A stretch of DNA of 64,000 bases from Hippopus hippopus (Eukaryota; Mollusca; Bivalvia; Cardiida; Cardiidae): positions 44,393,650-44,457,649 of the forward strand of contig OX328098.1 in the NCBI GenBank assembly GCA_946811185.2, read 5' to 3'. The translations under genes and the position numbers were made by a program. Positions within the stretch are counted from its first letter, which is position 1. Each line of letters starts with the position of its first letter. A model generated the notes under the pieces. That model did not search any database. It was given only the letters and a program-made list of their open reading frames with translations, and was not told the DNA's origin. Positions 1 through 11,413 of this stretch are shown here, in pieces.

Positions 1-219
1 CTCCGTAAGTGCAGACAATTTTATACGGAATATACCGAGTGAAGTTGACCATGACCATCATGTACGGAAAATAACGACATTACATGAAGAAGAAAGCCGT
101 AATTTGACAACGTATTCATATCCACAATGCCTCAGTTTTGTTATATCCCCTGTGAGGTGTATCAGTCTATTGTCTTTGTTCGAACCGGAAGTTTTTGGAT
201 TTCGTCTTACTTTACATGC
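1..219. other. No gene recognised
   Basis: AT-rich sequence with no family match and no convincing coding frame. Confidence 0.5.
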
Positions 220-482
220 GAGTCATGCTTTTGAAAAGGAGGCTTAATGCATCTGCGAAAAGTATCGACCCGGGTCAGCCTGCGCAGTCCGCGCAGGCTG
301 ACCTGGGCCGAAACTTTTCGCTATCAGTCAATTTTCTGTATGTCCAAGGACCAGTTTACCTTATGATTAAGTCTATTTAAAAAAAAAAAGGTGGCTATTA
401 TGGATCCATAATTATCTGAGGGTATGATTAGTTAAATGCATCACAATTATACAATAAGCCCCCTTTTGCCAGAGCATGGCTC
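220..482. repeat. Family A MITE
   Basis: Diverged GAGCCATGCTCTG ends, ATGCATCTGC subterminal block, central palindrome module at 275-301 (TCAGCCTGCGC, spacer AGTCC, GCGCAGGCTGA), then the GCCAGAGCATGGCTC end. Confidence 0.85.
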
Positions 483-490
483 ATGTATTT

Positions 491-937
491 GAGCCATGCT
501 CTGGCAAAAGGCGGTTTAATCCACCTCCGTTATCCATTTCATCAAACAAGTCATCGTGGATCCTGTTAAATAAGTAAAATGAAACTTTCAATCCGATAGT
601 AAAAACCTAAATGTTGCTATTTCAAAGTTATCTTTGGTGAAAAAAAATCTCCTTATCGGACAGTGTAGATCCAAGATCAGACTGCACGTTCTGTGCAGTC
701 TGATCTTGATCTGCACTGTCCGCAAAAAGTCGTTGAGTCGCGCGTAGGCAGCATAAGTGTTAAAATTCATCTTGTCTAATTAGTAACTGAATCATGAAGT
801 AGAACTGTCCCTGGAAATGAAGAAAAATTATAAAGAGCAAAATCTCGACCCATGTCAGCTTGCGCAGACTGCACAGGCTGACATGAATTGCTACTTTTTG
901 CAGATGTATTAAACCCCCTTCTCACAAAGCATGACTC
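491..937. repeat. Family A MITE interrupted by a family B MITE
   Basis: Left part 491-565 and right part 764-937 together form one family A element. The insertion sits exactly at a TTAA made from the family A GGATCCATAAAA segment. Confidence 0.82.
566..763. repeat. Family B MITE nested in family A
   Basis: Flanked by TTAA on both sides (566-569, 760-763). Internal module 677-703 reads TCAGACTGCAC, GTTCT, GTGCAGTCTGA inside longer AGATCAAG/CTTGATCT arms. Confidence 0.85.
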
Positions 938-988
938 ATATGTATTTACGCCGCTTGGTTCCAACGGTATTTCAGTCATATGACAGAG

Positions 989-1266
989 AGCTCGGTAGCT
1001 CAGTCGATACGGTACAGGTCTCGAAACCCATGGGTCAGGGTTAGATTCTTGGTTCGGATGAAGTCTTTCCGAGGACTGGTGATAGTCATTGCGACAGGAT
1101 TCATTCTTCTCTCACCACTGAACATTGTTTCGACGAAGTTTATTAGGAGAAGAAGTCGGTTGCTTACAAATTTTGTTGTGTATAGCATCGGTAACGAATT
1201 CCAGCAAAGCTTTGAAAGGTGCACTTGTTGCTGTGGTATAACTGAAATAATGTTTAAAATGGCTTA
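989..1266 (+). repeat. SINE S1 (tRNA-derived)
   Basis: Head GAGCTCGGTAGCTCAGTCG resembles a tRNA A box and GGGTTAGATTCTTG a decayed B box. The body has GATGATAGTCATTGCGACAG-like sequence and the tail GTGGTATAACTGAAATAATG. Other copies occur on both strands. Not a functional tRNA gene. Confidence 0.75.
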
Positions 1267-1479
1267 AATCAGTCATATGACGGCTGTAGCTTACTTTCCT
1301 GGGTTTTACTATTACCAGGTTGGGGGTCTTCAGTACCATGCCAATGGACACCCCAAAATGCCAAGCGAGACAAGATTTTTATTATAACAATCTGAACACC
1401 TCAACCGCTTGTCCTAAGAGGAACCAATCCCCGCCCCTCTCTTCCCGTCTTGGTTTGCTTTAGGTTAGGAAATTTGTAT

Positions 1480-1732
1480 GACCCATGCTCTGGCAAAAAG
1501 GGGCTCAATGCATCTCCGAGATGCATTATACCCAAGCAAGGCATCATATAATTATGGAATCCATTTTGTCAAACAACCGACTGAATCATGAGGTACAGTG
1601 GACCTTTGACATGCAATAAACTTGAAGATAGCGAAAAGTATTGACTCATGTTAGCCTGCGCGGACCGCGGAGGCTGACATGGGTCGATACTTTTGGCAAA
1701 TGCATTAAGACCCCTTTTCACAGAACATGGCT
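1480..1732. repeat. Family A MITE
   Basis: ACCCATGCTCTGG left end, CAGCCTGCG...GGAGGCTG core with changed spacer, CACAGAACATGGCT right end. Confidence 0.8.
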
Positions 1733-1776
1733 AATATATGGAGATAATGTCGCCGCTTCAAACCCAAACACATAAA

Positions 1777-1996
1777 CCACTCTCTGTAAAAAGGGGGCTT
1801 AATGTATATGCAAAAATATCGATTAATACCAGCCTGCGCAGTCTCGCAGGCTGACATGGGTCGAAATATTTTGCAATTTGTGAACCTTCTTCATGGTAAA
1901 GGACCATTCGACCACCAGATCACGTTGATTGTTAGACTAAATGGATTCTACCATAGCTTGCTATAATATTAAATCCCCTTTTGCCAGAGTATGGCT
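1777..1996. repeat. Family A MITE
   Basis: Diverged CACTCTCTGTAAAAAGG start, CAGCCTGCGCAGTC core, TTGCCAGAGTATGGCTC end. Confidence 0.75.
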
Positions 1997-2007
1997 CTGC
2001 CGCTCAT

Positions 2008-2268
2008 ATATGGTCTGATCCATGCAAAAAGGGGCTTTCGGACATTTGTGTAAAGTGTCGTCTCGGATCAGCCCGCGCAGTCCGCGGAAGCTAATCCGAC
2101 ACGGCACTTTACGTCAATATTAGATTTTGTCCTACAGTAGACTTGCATGAAACAGAAAATCGCACACGATCGGGAAGTGTCGGTTCAGCCTGCACTGATT
2201 GCTCAGGCTGATCCGGAACGACACTCTACGCAGATGTTCGAATGCCCTTTTTCGCGTGTTGCAGGCAT
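2008..2268. repeat. Family D MITE
   Basis: CATGCAAAAAGGGGC left and CGCGTGTTGCAGGC right ends. Two internal palindromes, near 2068-2094 and 2185-2210, flanked by GTGTCG/CGACAC arms. Confidence 0.78.
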
Positions 2269-2308
2269 TATTATATTACTAGTACAGGCTTGAAATCAAT
2301 GCTTTGTT

Positions 2309-2806
2309 TGCATGTTGTTTAACGCCGTTTTCAATTTTAAGTTACATTGCTGCAGCTAGTGCACCTATCCATGCTTTCCTGGAGTTCCAGTACTTCGTAC
2401 AATATTCTTCCCAAGCCACTAGCTGCTTTCCAACATTTTCGTAACCATTGTCGAAATAATGGTCATGAATGAGAGAGGAATGAATCCTGTCGCAATGTCT
2501 ATCATCAATCCTCGGAAAGAAATTTGCCGAGCTGGGATTTTTAATCAGCGAGTTTCAAGTATCAAGTCCTGGGCCCGTATTCACCAACCATTTTTTAGAA
2601 CATTTTTTGCCTTATTCTACAAGATTTTGTAAATTTGAATGTAACACAACCTCTGATTGGCTAAACCAAATGGTTTAGCCAATCAGAGGTTGTGTTACTT
2701 TCAAATTTACAAAATTGTTGAGAATAACATTAAGAACTCCGTAAGAATGGTTGGTGAATACGGGCCCTATGCGCTACCGACTGCCCCACCGAACTCGGAT
2801 GGAATT
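2309..2806 (-). repeat. SINE S1 interrupted by family E
   Basis: Reverse-strand S1 body and tail 2309-2570; its tRNA-like head resumes at 2768-2806 (GCGCTACCGACTGCCCCACC). Family E sits between them. Confidence 0.75.
2571..2767. repeat. Family E palindromic MITE
   Basis: Near-perfect inverted element: CCGTATTCACCAACCA at one end, TGGTTGGTGAATACGG at the other. The centre CTGATTGGCTAAACCAAATG is followed by its complement. Inserted in the head of SINE S1. Confidence 0.85.
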
Positions 2807-3044
2807 AATCGAAGTTACGAGCTTTGCTTTTGTCTGCATACATCTGGATTGACCTTTCACTTAAAAAATACATCTTTTTGTGCTGTAAGTTTTGAAAAAA
2901 AAATGTGGAAAAATCAAAAATGGCTTGTATTACTTTACCAATACATTATTTTTCAATCTTCAAAAGTCGGTTTACTTTTTCAGTGGAAATATATTCGACT
3001 TTTCTCGAGTTCTTTTTCACTGACGTGGATGATCAAAGTAGCTT

Positions 3045-3115
3045 ATACGGGCGGTGTACATCAAGATTAGACTACACCGAACGTACAGTCTGATCTTTGA
3101 TCTACACTTTCGGAT
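3045..3115. repeat. Family B fragment
   Basis: ACATCAAGATTAGACTACACC...GTACAGTCTGATCTTTGATCT, a diverged core only. Confidence 0.6.
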
Positions 3116-3227
3116 TCTTTATGTACGCTGTATTATGACGAAAAAGTACCATTTCTTGCAGTGGATTTGTACTTTAAACATCACAAGGAGTTAATTGCAT
3201 TTATTTCAGTTACAACTCCAGTGTAAA

Positions 3228-3488
3228 TTAACTCTTTATCGAGACAACAAAACTTTAAATCTGTTCAGTATCAAAGCATTTGCAGACAGCTAGTTGAGAA
3301 TTGCTCATATGATGCGATTTGTCTTTGAAATGGTAAAAAACATTGTGAATAAAAGAGAAAATGCTGACCACCAGCATTTTCTCCATTAGGGTAGTCAGCA
3401 TTAAAATTTTACTCCATTCCCACAATGTTTTCAAAAAAAATCTTTTCTCTAGGTCGTTAGGACATGGCAGTGTTTAGTAAAGGTTTAA
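3228..3488. repeat. Family C MITE
   Basis: TTAACTCTTTATC start, GCATTTGCAGAC block, core GAGAAAATGCTGACCACCAG, TTAA end shared with the next element. Confidence 0.78.
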
Positions 3489-3721
3489 CCCTTTACTACA
3501 CAATCCTGAGTTTTTTCGACCCTACAGAAGAAGACTTTTGAAAATATTGTGGGAAAATGAGAAAATGCAGGTAACTTAAAATTTCTCCTTTATCTACAAT
3601 GTTTTCTAAGCGTTCATAAACAAATATCATTACGTCTCTCATGTCTAATTTGTTGTTGAAATGCAAATTTATACTTTCAATGTGGACAAGTCTGAAATTT
3701 TGTCGTTTGGTAAAGAGTTAA
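3485..3721. repeat. Family C MITE abutting the previous copy
   Basis: TTAACCCTTTACTACACAAT to GTTTGGTAAAGAGTTAA. The TTAA at 3485-3488 serves both neighbours. Confidence 0.82.
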
Positions 3722-3771
3722 GATACATTTCGAATTTACTTAGAAGTCAGAACTGACAAACGCACGAGGTA

Positions 3772-3836
3772 AAGTTGTGATCAAGCTATACATTCCATGC
3801 AATTTGATCTTGATCTTCACCGTCTGAAAAAGCTAT
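3772..3836. repeat. Family B fragment
   Basis: Decayed TGATCAAGC...ATTTGATCTTGATCTTCACC arms. Confidence 0.5.
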
Positions 3837-3959
3837 TCTATGCGACCAATGGACGGGAAACGGTTAAGACTTAACCGTGCGCCAACAAAGTCGAATATTT
3901 AGTAGCTATCTGAAATAACACGCCCCTAAGATTTTAAAAAGCCCTCGGTTGCTTGTCGC

Positions 3960-4055
3960 AACTCGATCCGCTTTAGCGGACAGAACAGATTCAAGATGAG
4001 ACCGCACAGAACACGCATATGATTTTGGATTGACACTGTCTGACATGGCGGTGGT
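3960..4055. repeat. Family B fragment
   Basis: Decayed core GATTCAAGATGAGACCGCAC with GCGGACAG flank. Confidence 0.5.
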
Positions 4056-4212
4056 TGGTTTTTTTTTGCTTTTTTTTTCCGCGAAATTGAATCGTAACTT
4101 CTGGATTCCTTTTCAGCCGACAATATCATAATCTATTTTAGCAGGTTAAACATTAAAGTGCCAAATAAGCTTAAGAAACATTTTCAATTTAGAATCAAGA
4201 CCCGAATACTTA

Positions 4213-4297
4213 GTGTTTCAGCAAACTGGACAGTGTACATCAGAGATCAGACTGCATGTTTTGTGCAGTTTGTTCTTTGATCTTCACTGGCCGCAAG
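4213..4297. repeat. Family B fragment
   Basis: GGACAGTGTACATC, ATCAGACTGCATG, GTGCAGTTTG, CTTCACTGGCCGCAAG. Confidence 0.6.
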
Positions 4298-4489
4298 AGC
4301 AACTATAGTTGTAAATGGCGCTTTAAAAGTTAAGAGTTAAGGGAAATAAAAAGGAGCAGTCATTCTGTAGATGTAAGATAGCTTATTCTATTATTTCACA
4401 AAAGTCCAAAACCCTCGTAACCGATATTTAACTAGGTCCTGTCAAAGACACGGAGACCCGCTTTAACTCTGTTTTAGCCGACAATAGCG

Positions 4490-4561
4490 AATTAGATTGC
4501 CTTTTGCGGACGGCGTAGATTCAGATCAGACTGCACAGAACGTTCTTCACAGTCCGCTACC
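4490..4561. repeat. Family B fragment
   Basis: CCTTTTGCGGACGGCGTAGA, GATCAGACTGCACAGAACG, then truncated. Confidence 0.6.
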
Positions 4562-4964
4562 AACTGTTCAGTTATGACCAAAACATTAAGTTTACATTTC
4601 CACCGGGACTGTATTTTCAGCTTTCGAAAACATCGAATTTGTTAAGTTGGCCACGAGGGATTTAACATACAAAAACGATCACGTTTAACTTTGTGAACAC
4701 GTAAATGCCACGCTAATTTCATACCTTCCTGTAGATGACATTTTTGCATAGTGCAGCGGATCACTTTTGCATACACAATGGCTAAAGGACAAATTGCTAA
4801 TAACTAGTTTTTGCCACGATGGTTTTATTTGTATTCTTGCATTACACCTTAGATCTTGTTGATTTTCAAGATTTTTCACAGATTATCAAAAGACGCTGAT
4901 GTTTTTTTTTTTCAAAAAAAGAGATCTAGAAATGTTTATTAGTTGACTCTTACATTGTCCAACT
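4562..4964. other. No gene recognised
   Basis: AT-rich; open frames short and without family resemblance. Confidence 0.5.
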
Positions 4965-5135
4965 CGACCATTTTTTTCCGAAGAATGATGATAGTCATTG
5001 TGACTTTCATTACGAAAGCAGCCAGTGGCTTGGGAAGAATAAAGTGTGAAGTACTTGTTAAAAAAAACTCCAGGAAGACACGAATAGGTGCACTGGCAGT
5101 CCTGATATAACTAAAATGAAGTTGAAAACAGCGTA
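4965..5135 (+). repeat. SINE S1, 5' truncated
   Basis: Keeps the body TGATGATAGTCATTGTGAC and GCAGCCAGTGGCTTGG, and the tail TGATATAACTAAAATGAAG; lacks the tRNA-like head. Confidence 0.7.
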
Positions 5136-5930
5136 AAATACCACACACATAAACAAAGAACAAACATATTTGCACTGACGATAGCGGCTGACATAGCATC
5201 TGAAGACGGTATAAATCCATTCAGCATACCTCAGGTGATCCGGTGATCAAGTCCCTCGGCTGTATCACGGAGCTTGATATGCACCTATACGGTACATTTC
5301 CTCGCCGGAAGTACACCAGTTAACTGTCCTTAAAAATCGTGTCAGCCCACTTAGAAAGCAAACACTACTCACAATTTTCCGTGAGAATCCTTCTAAGTAC
5401 ATACATTTACCATAACAAACAGTTTGTACATTTAATTTCAAACTCGTTCTATCAATTTATGTTGGCAATTTTCAGCGAAAGGTTGCTTATCAGCGTTGCT
5501 GTTATTGCCGTTACTTATCGATTTATAGGGCGCCACCATTTTGAAGATCATGTGACTGGCAGTATTACATAAAGAAAACCACTTTGATGCAGACGAGGTT
5601 AGATGTAGGTACGGAATCGGCCGAGTTGTGCCAAGTGGGGTCAAATCAAGATGAAACTGCGTTTTATCAACTTCTTTTTCACATAACCTCCCTTGTTTCC
5701 GGTGTAAGCCACCCATTACGAATTTTCTGATCTTAAACACGTTCTACATGAGCATCAAGTGACGTGATATGCGACGTCATTTTCTATTTCTTTCAGAGGG
5801 GTGAATCGGGTTTTATTTATAGAAGTTACGATGTGTGCATGTATTGCTTTGCATACTCTAACTTACAATTCTCGAAATATCGTTATGTGATAAAGAGAAT
5901 TTCACATTCTGTAGCTTTTGTGATAAAATT
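5136..5930. other. No gene recognised
   Basis: Two opposed open frames at 5339-5740 overlap each other. Neither has a recognisable domain or splice context. Confidence 0.5.
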
Positions 5931-5934
5931 GTAT

Positions 5935-6108
5935 TGATCCTTTACCAGATGACACATTTTAGCCTTGTCCAAATTGAAAGCATTTACATACAAGAAACCA
6001 AATGTTACTTTAAACATGATTTGCTTTTTAAGGGTAGAAAACATTGTGGGAGAAGGAGAAAATGCTGGTTACCAGCATTTTTCTCCTTTTCCCAAATTTT
6101 TGAGTTAA
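5935..6108. repeat. Family C MITE, truncated
   Basis: CCTTTACCAGATGACA start and GAGAAAATGCTGGTTACCAG core; the right half is lost before TTAA at 6105. Confidence 0.7.
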
Positions 6109-6540
6109 ACTCCTCTGAAAAGTTAAAATCGTCTACAAAAATGTTATGAGGTATATAACCTTTTCAGAGGATAGTCTAATAACATTTTCCTGGACTCGTT
6201 TGATAAAATTTAATCCCAAATACCAACTTATGTTAGATCCTACATGTCTGATCTGCTAACTTATGTAAAATCCTACGTATCCTAGTTAAATTTATAAATC
6301 AAAGCTATAGATATGGGGAGTACTTTGGAATACAAAGACTCATATTTGTGCAGATATTCATTTAAAGTTTGTGTGTAATCATTAGAAATACCAGACAAGC
6401 ATTTTTTTTTTTTCAACCTTAAACGCGTATTTTCATGATGCTTACGTTATAATTATTGCATAGTTTTTTATACATAAAAAAAACGTTAATCTTGATCGTA
6501 TTAATGCAAACAATAATGCCATTAGACCTGCATCTATAGA

Positions 6541-6728
6541 TTCATCCTTTACCACACGGTCTCTTGCTTTACACCCATAGGAAAAAGATCGGTTACCAGC
6601 TTTTCTCCTTTTCCCACAATGATTACTACTCTGTCATAGGCAAGTCATATATCATTTGAGTCACTTAAATGACTTGTTGTCTACAAATGCGTGTTAAATG
6701 AATAAGGCCTAGAATTTTGTCGTCTGGT
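6541..6728. repeat. Family C MITE, internally deleted
   Basis: CCTTTACCACACGGTCTC start and TTGTCGTCTGGTAAAGTGTT end. Confidence 0.7.
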
Positions 6729-7036
6729 AAAGTGTTAGGCTATGTAATATCTTTTGAAGGTTTTCATCTATCATTCTCATGAATAATACATATTCTGAAT
6801 GAATATGACCACTTGTTGACCTTTCAGGAAAAAGTCATTGATCTTGGGCGGTAATGAATACCACTTGAACGTTCGTTCAAAAGACCATATCGAATTGCAC
6901 GACTGACTATGTTCTTTTTAAGTTTTATAAAGCTAAAGTCAATGGCCGACCGGTGTTTTGCGTGCAAAAAACACACACGTGAGACTTTGTACCAAGCTTC
7001 ACTTTCAGGCTGCTTAACCTATGGACCGCTGATCAT

Positions 7037-7250
7037 TTAACCCCTAGGCTGCTAAGCGCGACTCACTGACCTTTTGCGGACAGCGTAGATCAAGATCAGA
7101 CTGCACAGAACGTGCAGCCTGATCTTTGATCTACACTGTCCGTTATGGAGATAACTTTCCCCGAAAAATACATTTCAAAAAGCACTATTTGGGTTTTTAC
7201 CATTTGCTTGAAAGTTTCATGCCATTTATTTAGCAGGATAAAGGACAAAT
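7037..7250. repeat. Family B MITE
   Basis: TTAACCCCTAGGCTGCTAAG start. The core uses the reverse spacer (TCAGACTGCAC, AGAAC, GTGCAGCCTGA). Right end ATTTAGCAGGATAAAGG. Confidence 0.82.
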
Positions 7251-7609
7251 GGGTTTTCTTTCCTCAATCAGAAATAAAAAAAACAGGGTGAAATATTGCC
7301 ATTTTCAAAGCTGTTTTGGTCAAGATATTATACAAAGTAGTGGACAGTATATATCCAAGATCAGTCTTCCTCTTCTCTACAATCGGATTTAGAATTTCAA
7401 CGTCTACATAAGCAAATTCAGGTCTGGTTATCACAGGTATAGTTAATGAATAAACTCATCATCAACCTCGAAGAACAAGCTACAAAGTTTCAGATTTAGT
7501 TTAAGTTGAAGCATATTTATTTTAAATCGATTGAGAAACAAGTCTTTACAACTTATACTAATCTCTCTCGATTCTGCTTCCTTGGAATGACACCAGTACT
7601 CGAGCCGAA

Positions 7610-7716
7610 TGCGTGGGCCAATGAACAATCCGAGAGATGACACCCGCTCCCGGTTCTCGAACTCTGGACCTTATGGTTACGAGGCCGACGCTCTACTTCA
7701 CAACCACAGACACCAC
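7610..7716 (-). repeat. tRNA-like SINE head fragment
   Basis: Minus strand reads TAGAGCGTCGGCCTCGTAAC and CCAGAGTTCGAGAACCGGG, a tRNA-like A and B box. No acceptor stem pairing seen, so not a tRNA gene. Confidence 0.5.
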
Positions 7717-7721
7717 AAGTT

Positions 7722-7922
7722 TCAGATTTGCCCTATACAGGCATTTACAGACGACAAACAAAAAGTGTCGAAAATGGTGAATGCTGTCATTGAAAGGGTT
7801 AGAAATACTACGGGAAAAGGAGAAAATGTTAATGGTCAACATGTTCTTCTTTTTCCATCATGTTTTTAAAAGCATTTATCCAAGGGGTCGTCAAACATGG
7901 TATTGTCAGAAAAAAAAGGTTA
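7722..7922. repeat. Family C MITE, diverged
   Basis: GCATTTACAGACGACAAAC and GGAAAAGGAGAAAATG blocks; joins the next copy at a TTAA. Confidence 0.65.
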
Positions 7923-8149
7923 ACTCTTTACCACACAGCGGAGTTGTAGACTTGTCCAAACTGAAAGTATTTGCAGGCAAAAAATTAAAGTGGCTCAGAT
8001 GACGGTATTTCTAATGGAGAGAGTAGAAAGCATTGTGGAAAAAGGAGAAAATGCTGGTTACCAGCATTTTCTCCGTTTTCCACAATGTTTTCTAACGTCT
8101 TCACTGTCAGGGTCGTTAAAACTCGGGATTCAGTGTGATAAAAAGTTAG
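7920..8149. repeat. Family C MITE
   Basis: TTAACTCTTTACCACACAG start and an uninterrupted GAGAAAATGCTGGTTACCAG core hairpin with TTCC/GGAA arms. Confidence 0.8.
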
Positions 8150-8264
8150 AGTGAAAAACAGTCCGATATTGCTCAATCAACACATACAGGGTACAACATA
8201 TTTTCTATATCATAATTGTTAAGGGTGCCGACTGTAGTTCCCTTATCATTCTGAATAGCATTCT

Positions 8265-8462
8265 TTACCCTTATGCTGCTGACTAAGTTAAATAAAACTT
8301 TCAAGCCGATAGTTAAAAAACCAGAATAATATTTTTTTTGAGAAAATATCTCCTTATCGGGCTGTGTAGATCAAGATCAGACTGCACGTTTTGTGCAGTC
8401 TGATCTTGATATACGCTGTCTGCAAAAGGTCAGTGAGTCGCGCTCAGCAGCTTAAAGGTTAA
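8265..8462. repeat. Family B MITE
   Basis: TTACCCTTATGCTGCTGAC start, GATCAGACTGCACG core, GCAGCTTAAAGGTTAA end. Confidence 0.82.
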
Positions 8463-8469
8463 TCCAATT

Positions 8470-8575
8470 CTAAATTTCAAAGTCACACAATTTTGATTGG
8501 CTAAACCATTCTAAACCGAATGGTTTAGCCAATCAGAAATCTTTTACTTTGAAATTTAGAATGTTCTTTAGAATT
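8470..8575. repeat. Family E palindrome, ends lost
   Basis: TCTAAATTTCAAAGT, GATTGGCTAAACCATTC, then the inverted complement ending AAATTTAGAATG. Confidence 0.75.
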
Positions 8576-9079
8576 AGCATATGAATGCAATTAAGCATGG
8601 CTTGTTAACGTCGTCCTTGAAGAAGGGCAAAAACCACAAATTCGATTCGGTCATGTGTTCAAACGCACAGTATCTGCAAATCCCAGTAATCACCTAACTG
8701 TTATGTTATTAAGGTCTCAGACTCGTGCATGTGTACATGAGTCGAACATTTCCTGCAGTAACTTTTTACCTGACAACTAAAATATTCATAGGCCTGCACA
8801 TGTCGCTATTTCAAAAGATGATCTGAAAAAAAGTTTGAATTCGAATGTTCTGACCCACCGACAGATGGGCAGGAGAACATGTCAATCGACATTAGTCAAC
8901 TAATGGGCTGATAGACAAACATACTGACTGACAGGCTGCTTAACATACCATGTCAGTTTTCTCTAGTTGACCTTTTAAAGGTTATAATCGTAAAGGGTAT
9001 ATTCATATGCTCTTAAACAAAAAAAAAATCTCTATACTGGATTCTGAGTGAGTTGTCTAACAGGTCTAAAAAACCCAGG
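8576..9079. other. No gene recognised
   Basis: No repeat match and no supported coding frame. Confidence 0.5.
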
Positions 9080-9263
9080 CTCTGTATCCACCAATCAATC
9101 TTAAGAATATTCTTTTTCTAATTATAGTTTTAGAAAGTAACACAATTTATGATTTTGCTAAACTAATTAGTTAACCAATCAGAGGTTGTCTTACTTTCAA
9201 ATTTAGAAAATTTTTCAGAATAAGACTAAAAATGTTCTAAAAAGAAATTGTGAATACGGACCC
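9080..9263. repeat. Family E MITE, diverged
   Basis: CTGTATCCACCAATCAATC at left, TGTGAATACGGACCC at right, GGTTAACCAATCAGAGG-like centre with deletions. Confidence 0.72.
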
Positions 9264-9599
9264 AGGTTCAATAAATCTATTTCCTACGATCTTAGGCACG
9301 GGTGAATTATTTCCCTTGGAAAGTAAAAAAAAAAAAACCTCTTGCTGTCAACACCTAGTGGTGGGCACTATAGCTATCGTTAAATCTAGAGCCCATTTCT
9401 AATGATTCATATCTGCAGAGCTCCTTGGGTACGTTTTCTTTGATTTGCTATTTTCATTGCATTAAACCGCAATAGAAGTACTTTAATTGACCCTTTGTCT
9501 AAACACGCATTTTGCTTGATGTATTGGGAATTTACCCATTTTTTCAGTTTGTTCTCCCTTGAAAACATTGTAAAAGCAACGGTAAAAGGCTTTAACTCT

Positions 9600-10120
9600 T
9601 TTTTTTAAGGTTTAGCTCATTTAATAAAGCTTAAGCTCATTTATACAGCTTCTTTTTTTTTTTTATCTATGAATCAGAAAAAAAAAGTTTTATGAAATGC
9701 GTCGAAGCTTTCAAAGGCTTTAATCTATTTTATAAAACCTTCATTCATTCCGTAAAGCTTACTCTCATTTCATAAAGCTTTCACCATGTCATTAATCTTC
9801 CTCTTCTTTCATAAATTTTTGGCTCATTTCATAAAGCTTTCACTCATTTCATAAAGTTTTCACTTATTTCATAAGGCCTTTACTCATTTCATAAAGCTTA
9901 CACATATCAAATACATGTAATGCTTTTATTCTTTTCATTAATTTTCAGTCATTTCATGATGCTTTAAATGATATCCTAATGCTTTAATTCTTCTCATACG
10001 GCTTTCACTCATTTCATAAAGCTTACACTCACTTAAAAAAAGCTTTCACTCACTTCATAAAGCTTTCGCCCATTTCATTAAACTTTCGTTCATTTCGTAA
10101 ACCTTTAAATCATTTCTTTA
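9600..10120. repeat. Degenerate short tandem repeat rich in AAGCTT
   Basis: Recurring ACTCATTTCATAAAGCTTTC with a period near 20 bp, strongly mutated between units. Confidence 0.8.
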
Positions 10121-10172
10121 ATCCCTAACCCATTCCAAAGATCTAACGGGTTTAATCCAACAATACTGTCTT

Positions 10173-10377
10173 TTAACCCTTTACCACCCAATCCCGAATT
10201 CTAACGGCATTAGAGACAGAAGGCTTTTGAAAACATTGTGGGAAAAGAAGAAAATGCTGGTAACCAGCATTTTTTCCTTTTCCCACTATGTTTTAAATCC
10301 TTTCAAGAATGAATTTCAACTTGATAACAGTCTGCGAATGCTTTGAATCTAGACAGGTGTAAAGTTTTGTCACTTAA
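10173..10377. repeat. Family C MITE
   Basis: TTAACCCTTTACCACCCAAT start, GAAAATGCTGGTAACCAG core, TTGTCACTTAA end. Confidence 0.8.
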
Positions 10378-10535
10378 GACCTTATGGAAGATGCCATTTG
10401 AAAACATAGTGTGAAAAGGAGATATGACGATTACAAGCATTTTATACACTTCAAACGATGTTTTCTACTCATTCAAAGACAGATACACTTATTTTAGTCA
10501 CATTTTATTTGTCGTCTGCAAATGATTTTAATACG
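10378..10535. repeat. Family C MITE fragment abutting the previous copy
   Basis: Diverged core GGAGATATGACGATTACAAG and TTTATTTGTCGTCTGCAAAT. Confidence 0.6.
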
Positions 10536-10539
10536 GACG

Positions 10540-11413
10540 ACAGCAGAAAGAGTCTAAACTGCTATTTCCTGGTGACGATTTAATTTCCATGGCTCACAGA
10601 GAAACCAAATTTCTTCCAAGGATTGGAAATGAAAATTAAAGAAAACAAATTGTAAACAAAATCATGAAAATGATCTTCTTTTTATATAAAAGCTTTATTT
10701 TCTCATATTTAAATACATAAAGGAATATTATAGGCAAAGAATTTATTATAAAATATCAATACTACTCTTTGGCAAACTCAAGGGCGTAGCTGCCCGCCCT
10801 CGAAATTAGAGTTGAGTACAAAAATATCGTTATCAGACAAAATACATTATGATAATTCTAGCTGGCCTAGATATAATTATTACACTGTACTTACTACTAC
10901 TACTATACCTTTATTGCATTAAAACAAACATGTTTTATAGCAATTACAAAACATAAATGATAGAAGCATTTCATAGTGTAAAGTGATTTACTTGCATACT
11001 ACTGTACATTATATTTTGCCGACACCTTGAAGCAGGGCGAATAAATGATAAAAATAATAGTTTTCTTTCTTCATCTAACATAAGATAGTCTGTACAAACT
11101 TCAAGACAATATTAAAGAAAAAATTCACCAGTCTAAAGGTCTAGCAACCCTCAAAGAGGGAGAAAAGCCTCTAGGCTACCTAGAACAATCTACTGTAGGG
11201 TTTCTCGCCACGGGCACTGTTCTATAGAGCACTTCCTTTTGGGTTTACTCTATTTAAATACGAAAGCTGGAAGAAAGAAAACTAAAAAAACGGGAGAATT
11301 CTACTAACATTACTGTAGAGTTTCGCACCTATGGCAGTTTTTCATAGCACACTATTTCGAACAGTCATTTGGGTTCATCCGGCGCCATTTTGCCTTTTCA
11401 TTTATGTTTCCTC
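10540..11413. other. No gene recognised
   Basis: AT-rich stretch followed by moderately complex sequence (11120-11380) with no family match. Confidence 0.5.

Noticed and set aside
989..1060. Functional tRNA gene
   Set aside because: Only box-like motifs are seen, no complete cloverleaf; the sequence continues into a SINE body found at many sites.
2657..3070. 137-codon open frame
   Set aside because: Starts in the family E palindrome and runs through unrelated DNA; no domain.
5339..5740. Opposed open frames of 77 and 100 codons
   Set aside because: Overlap each other, no recognisable motif, no splice-site support; treated as chance.
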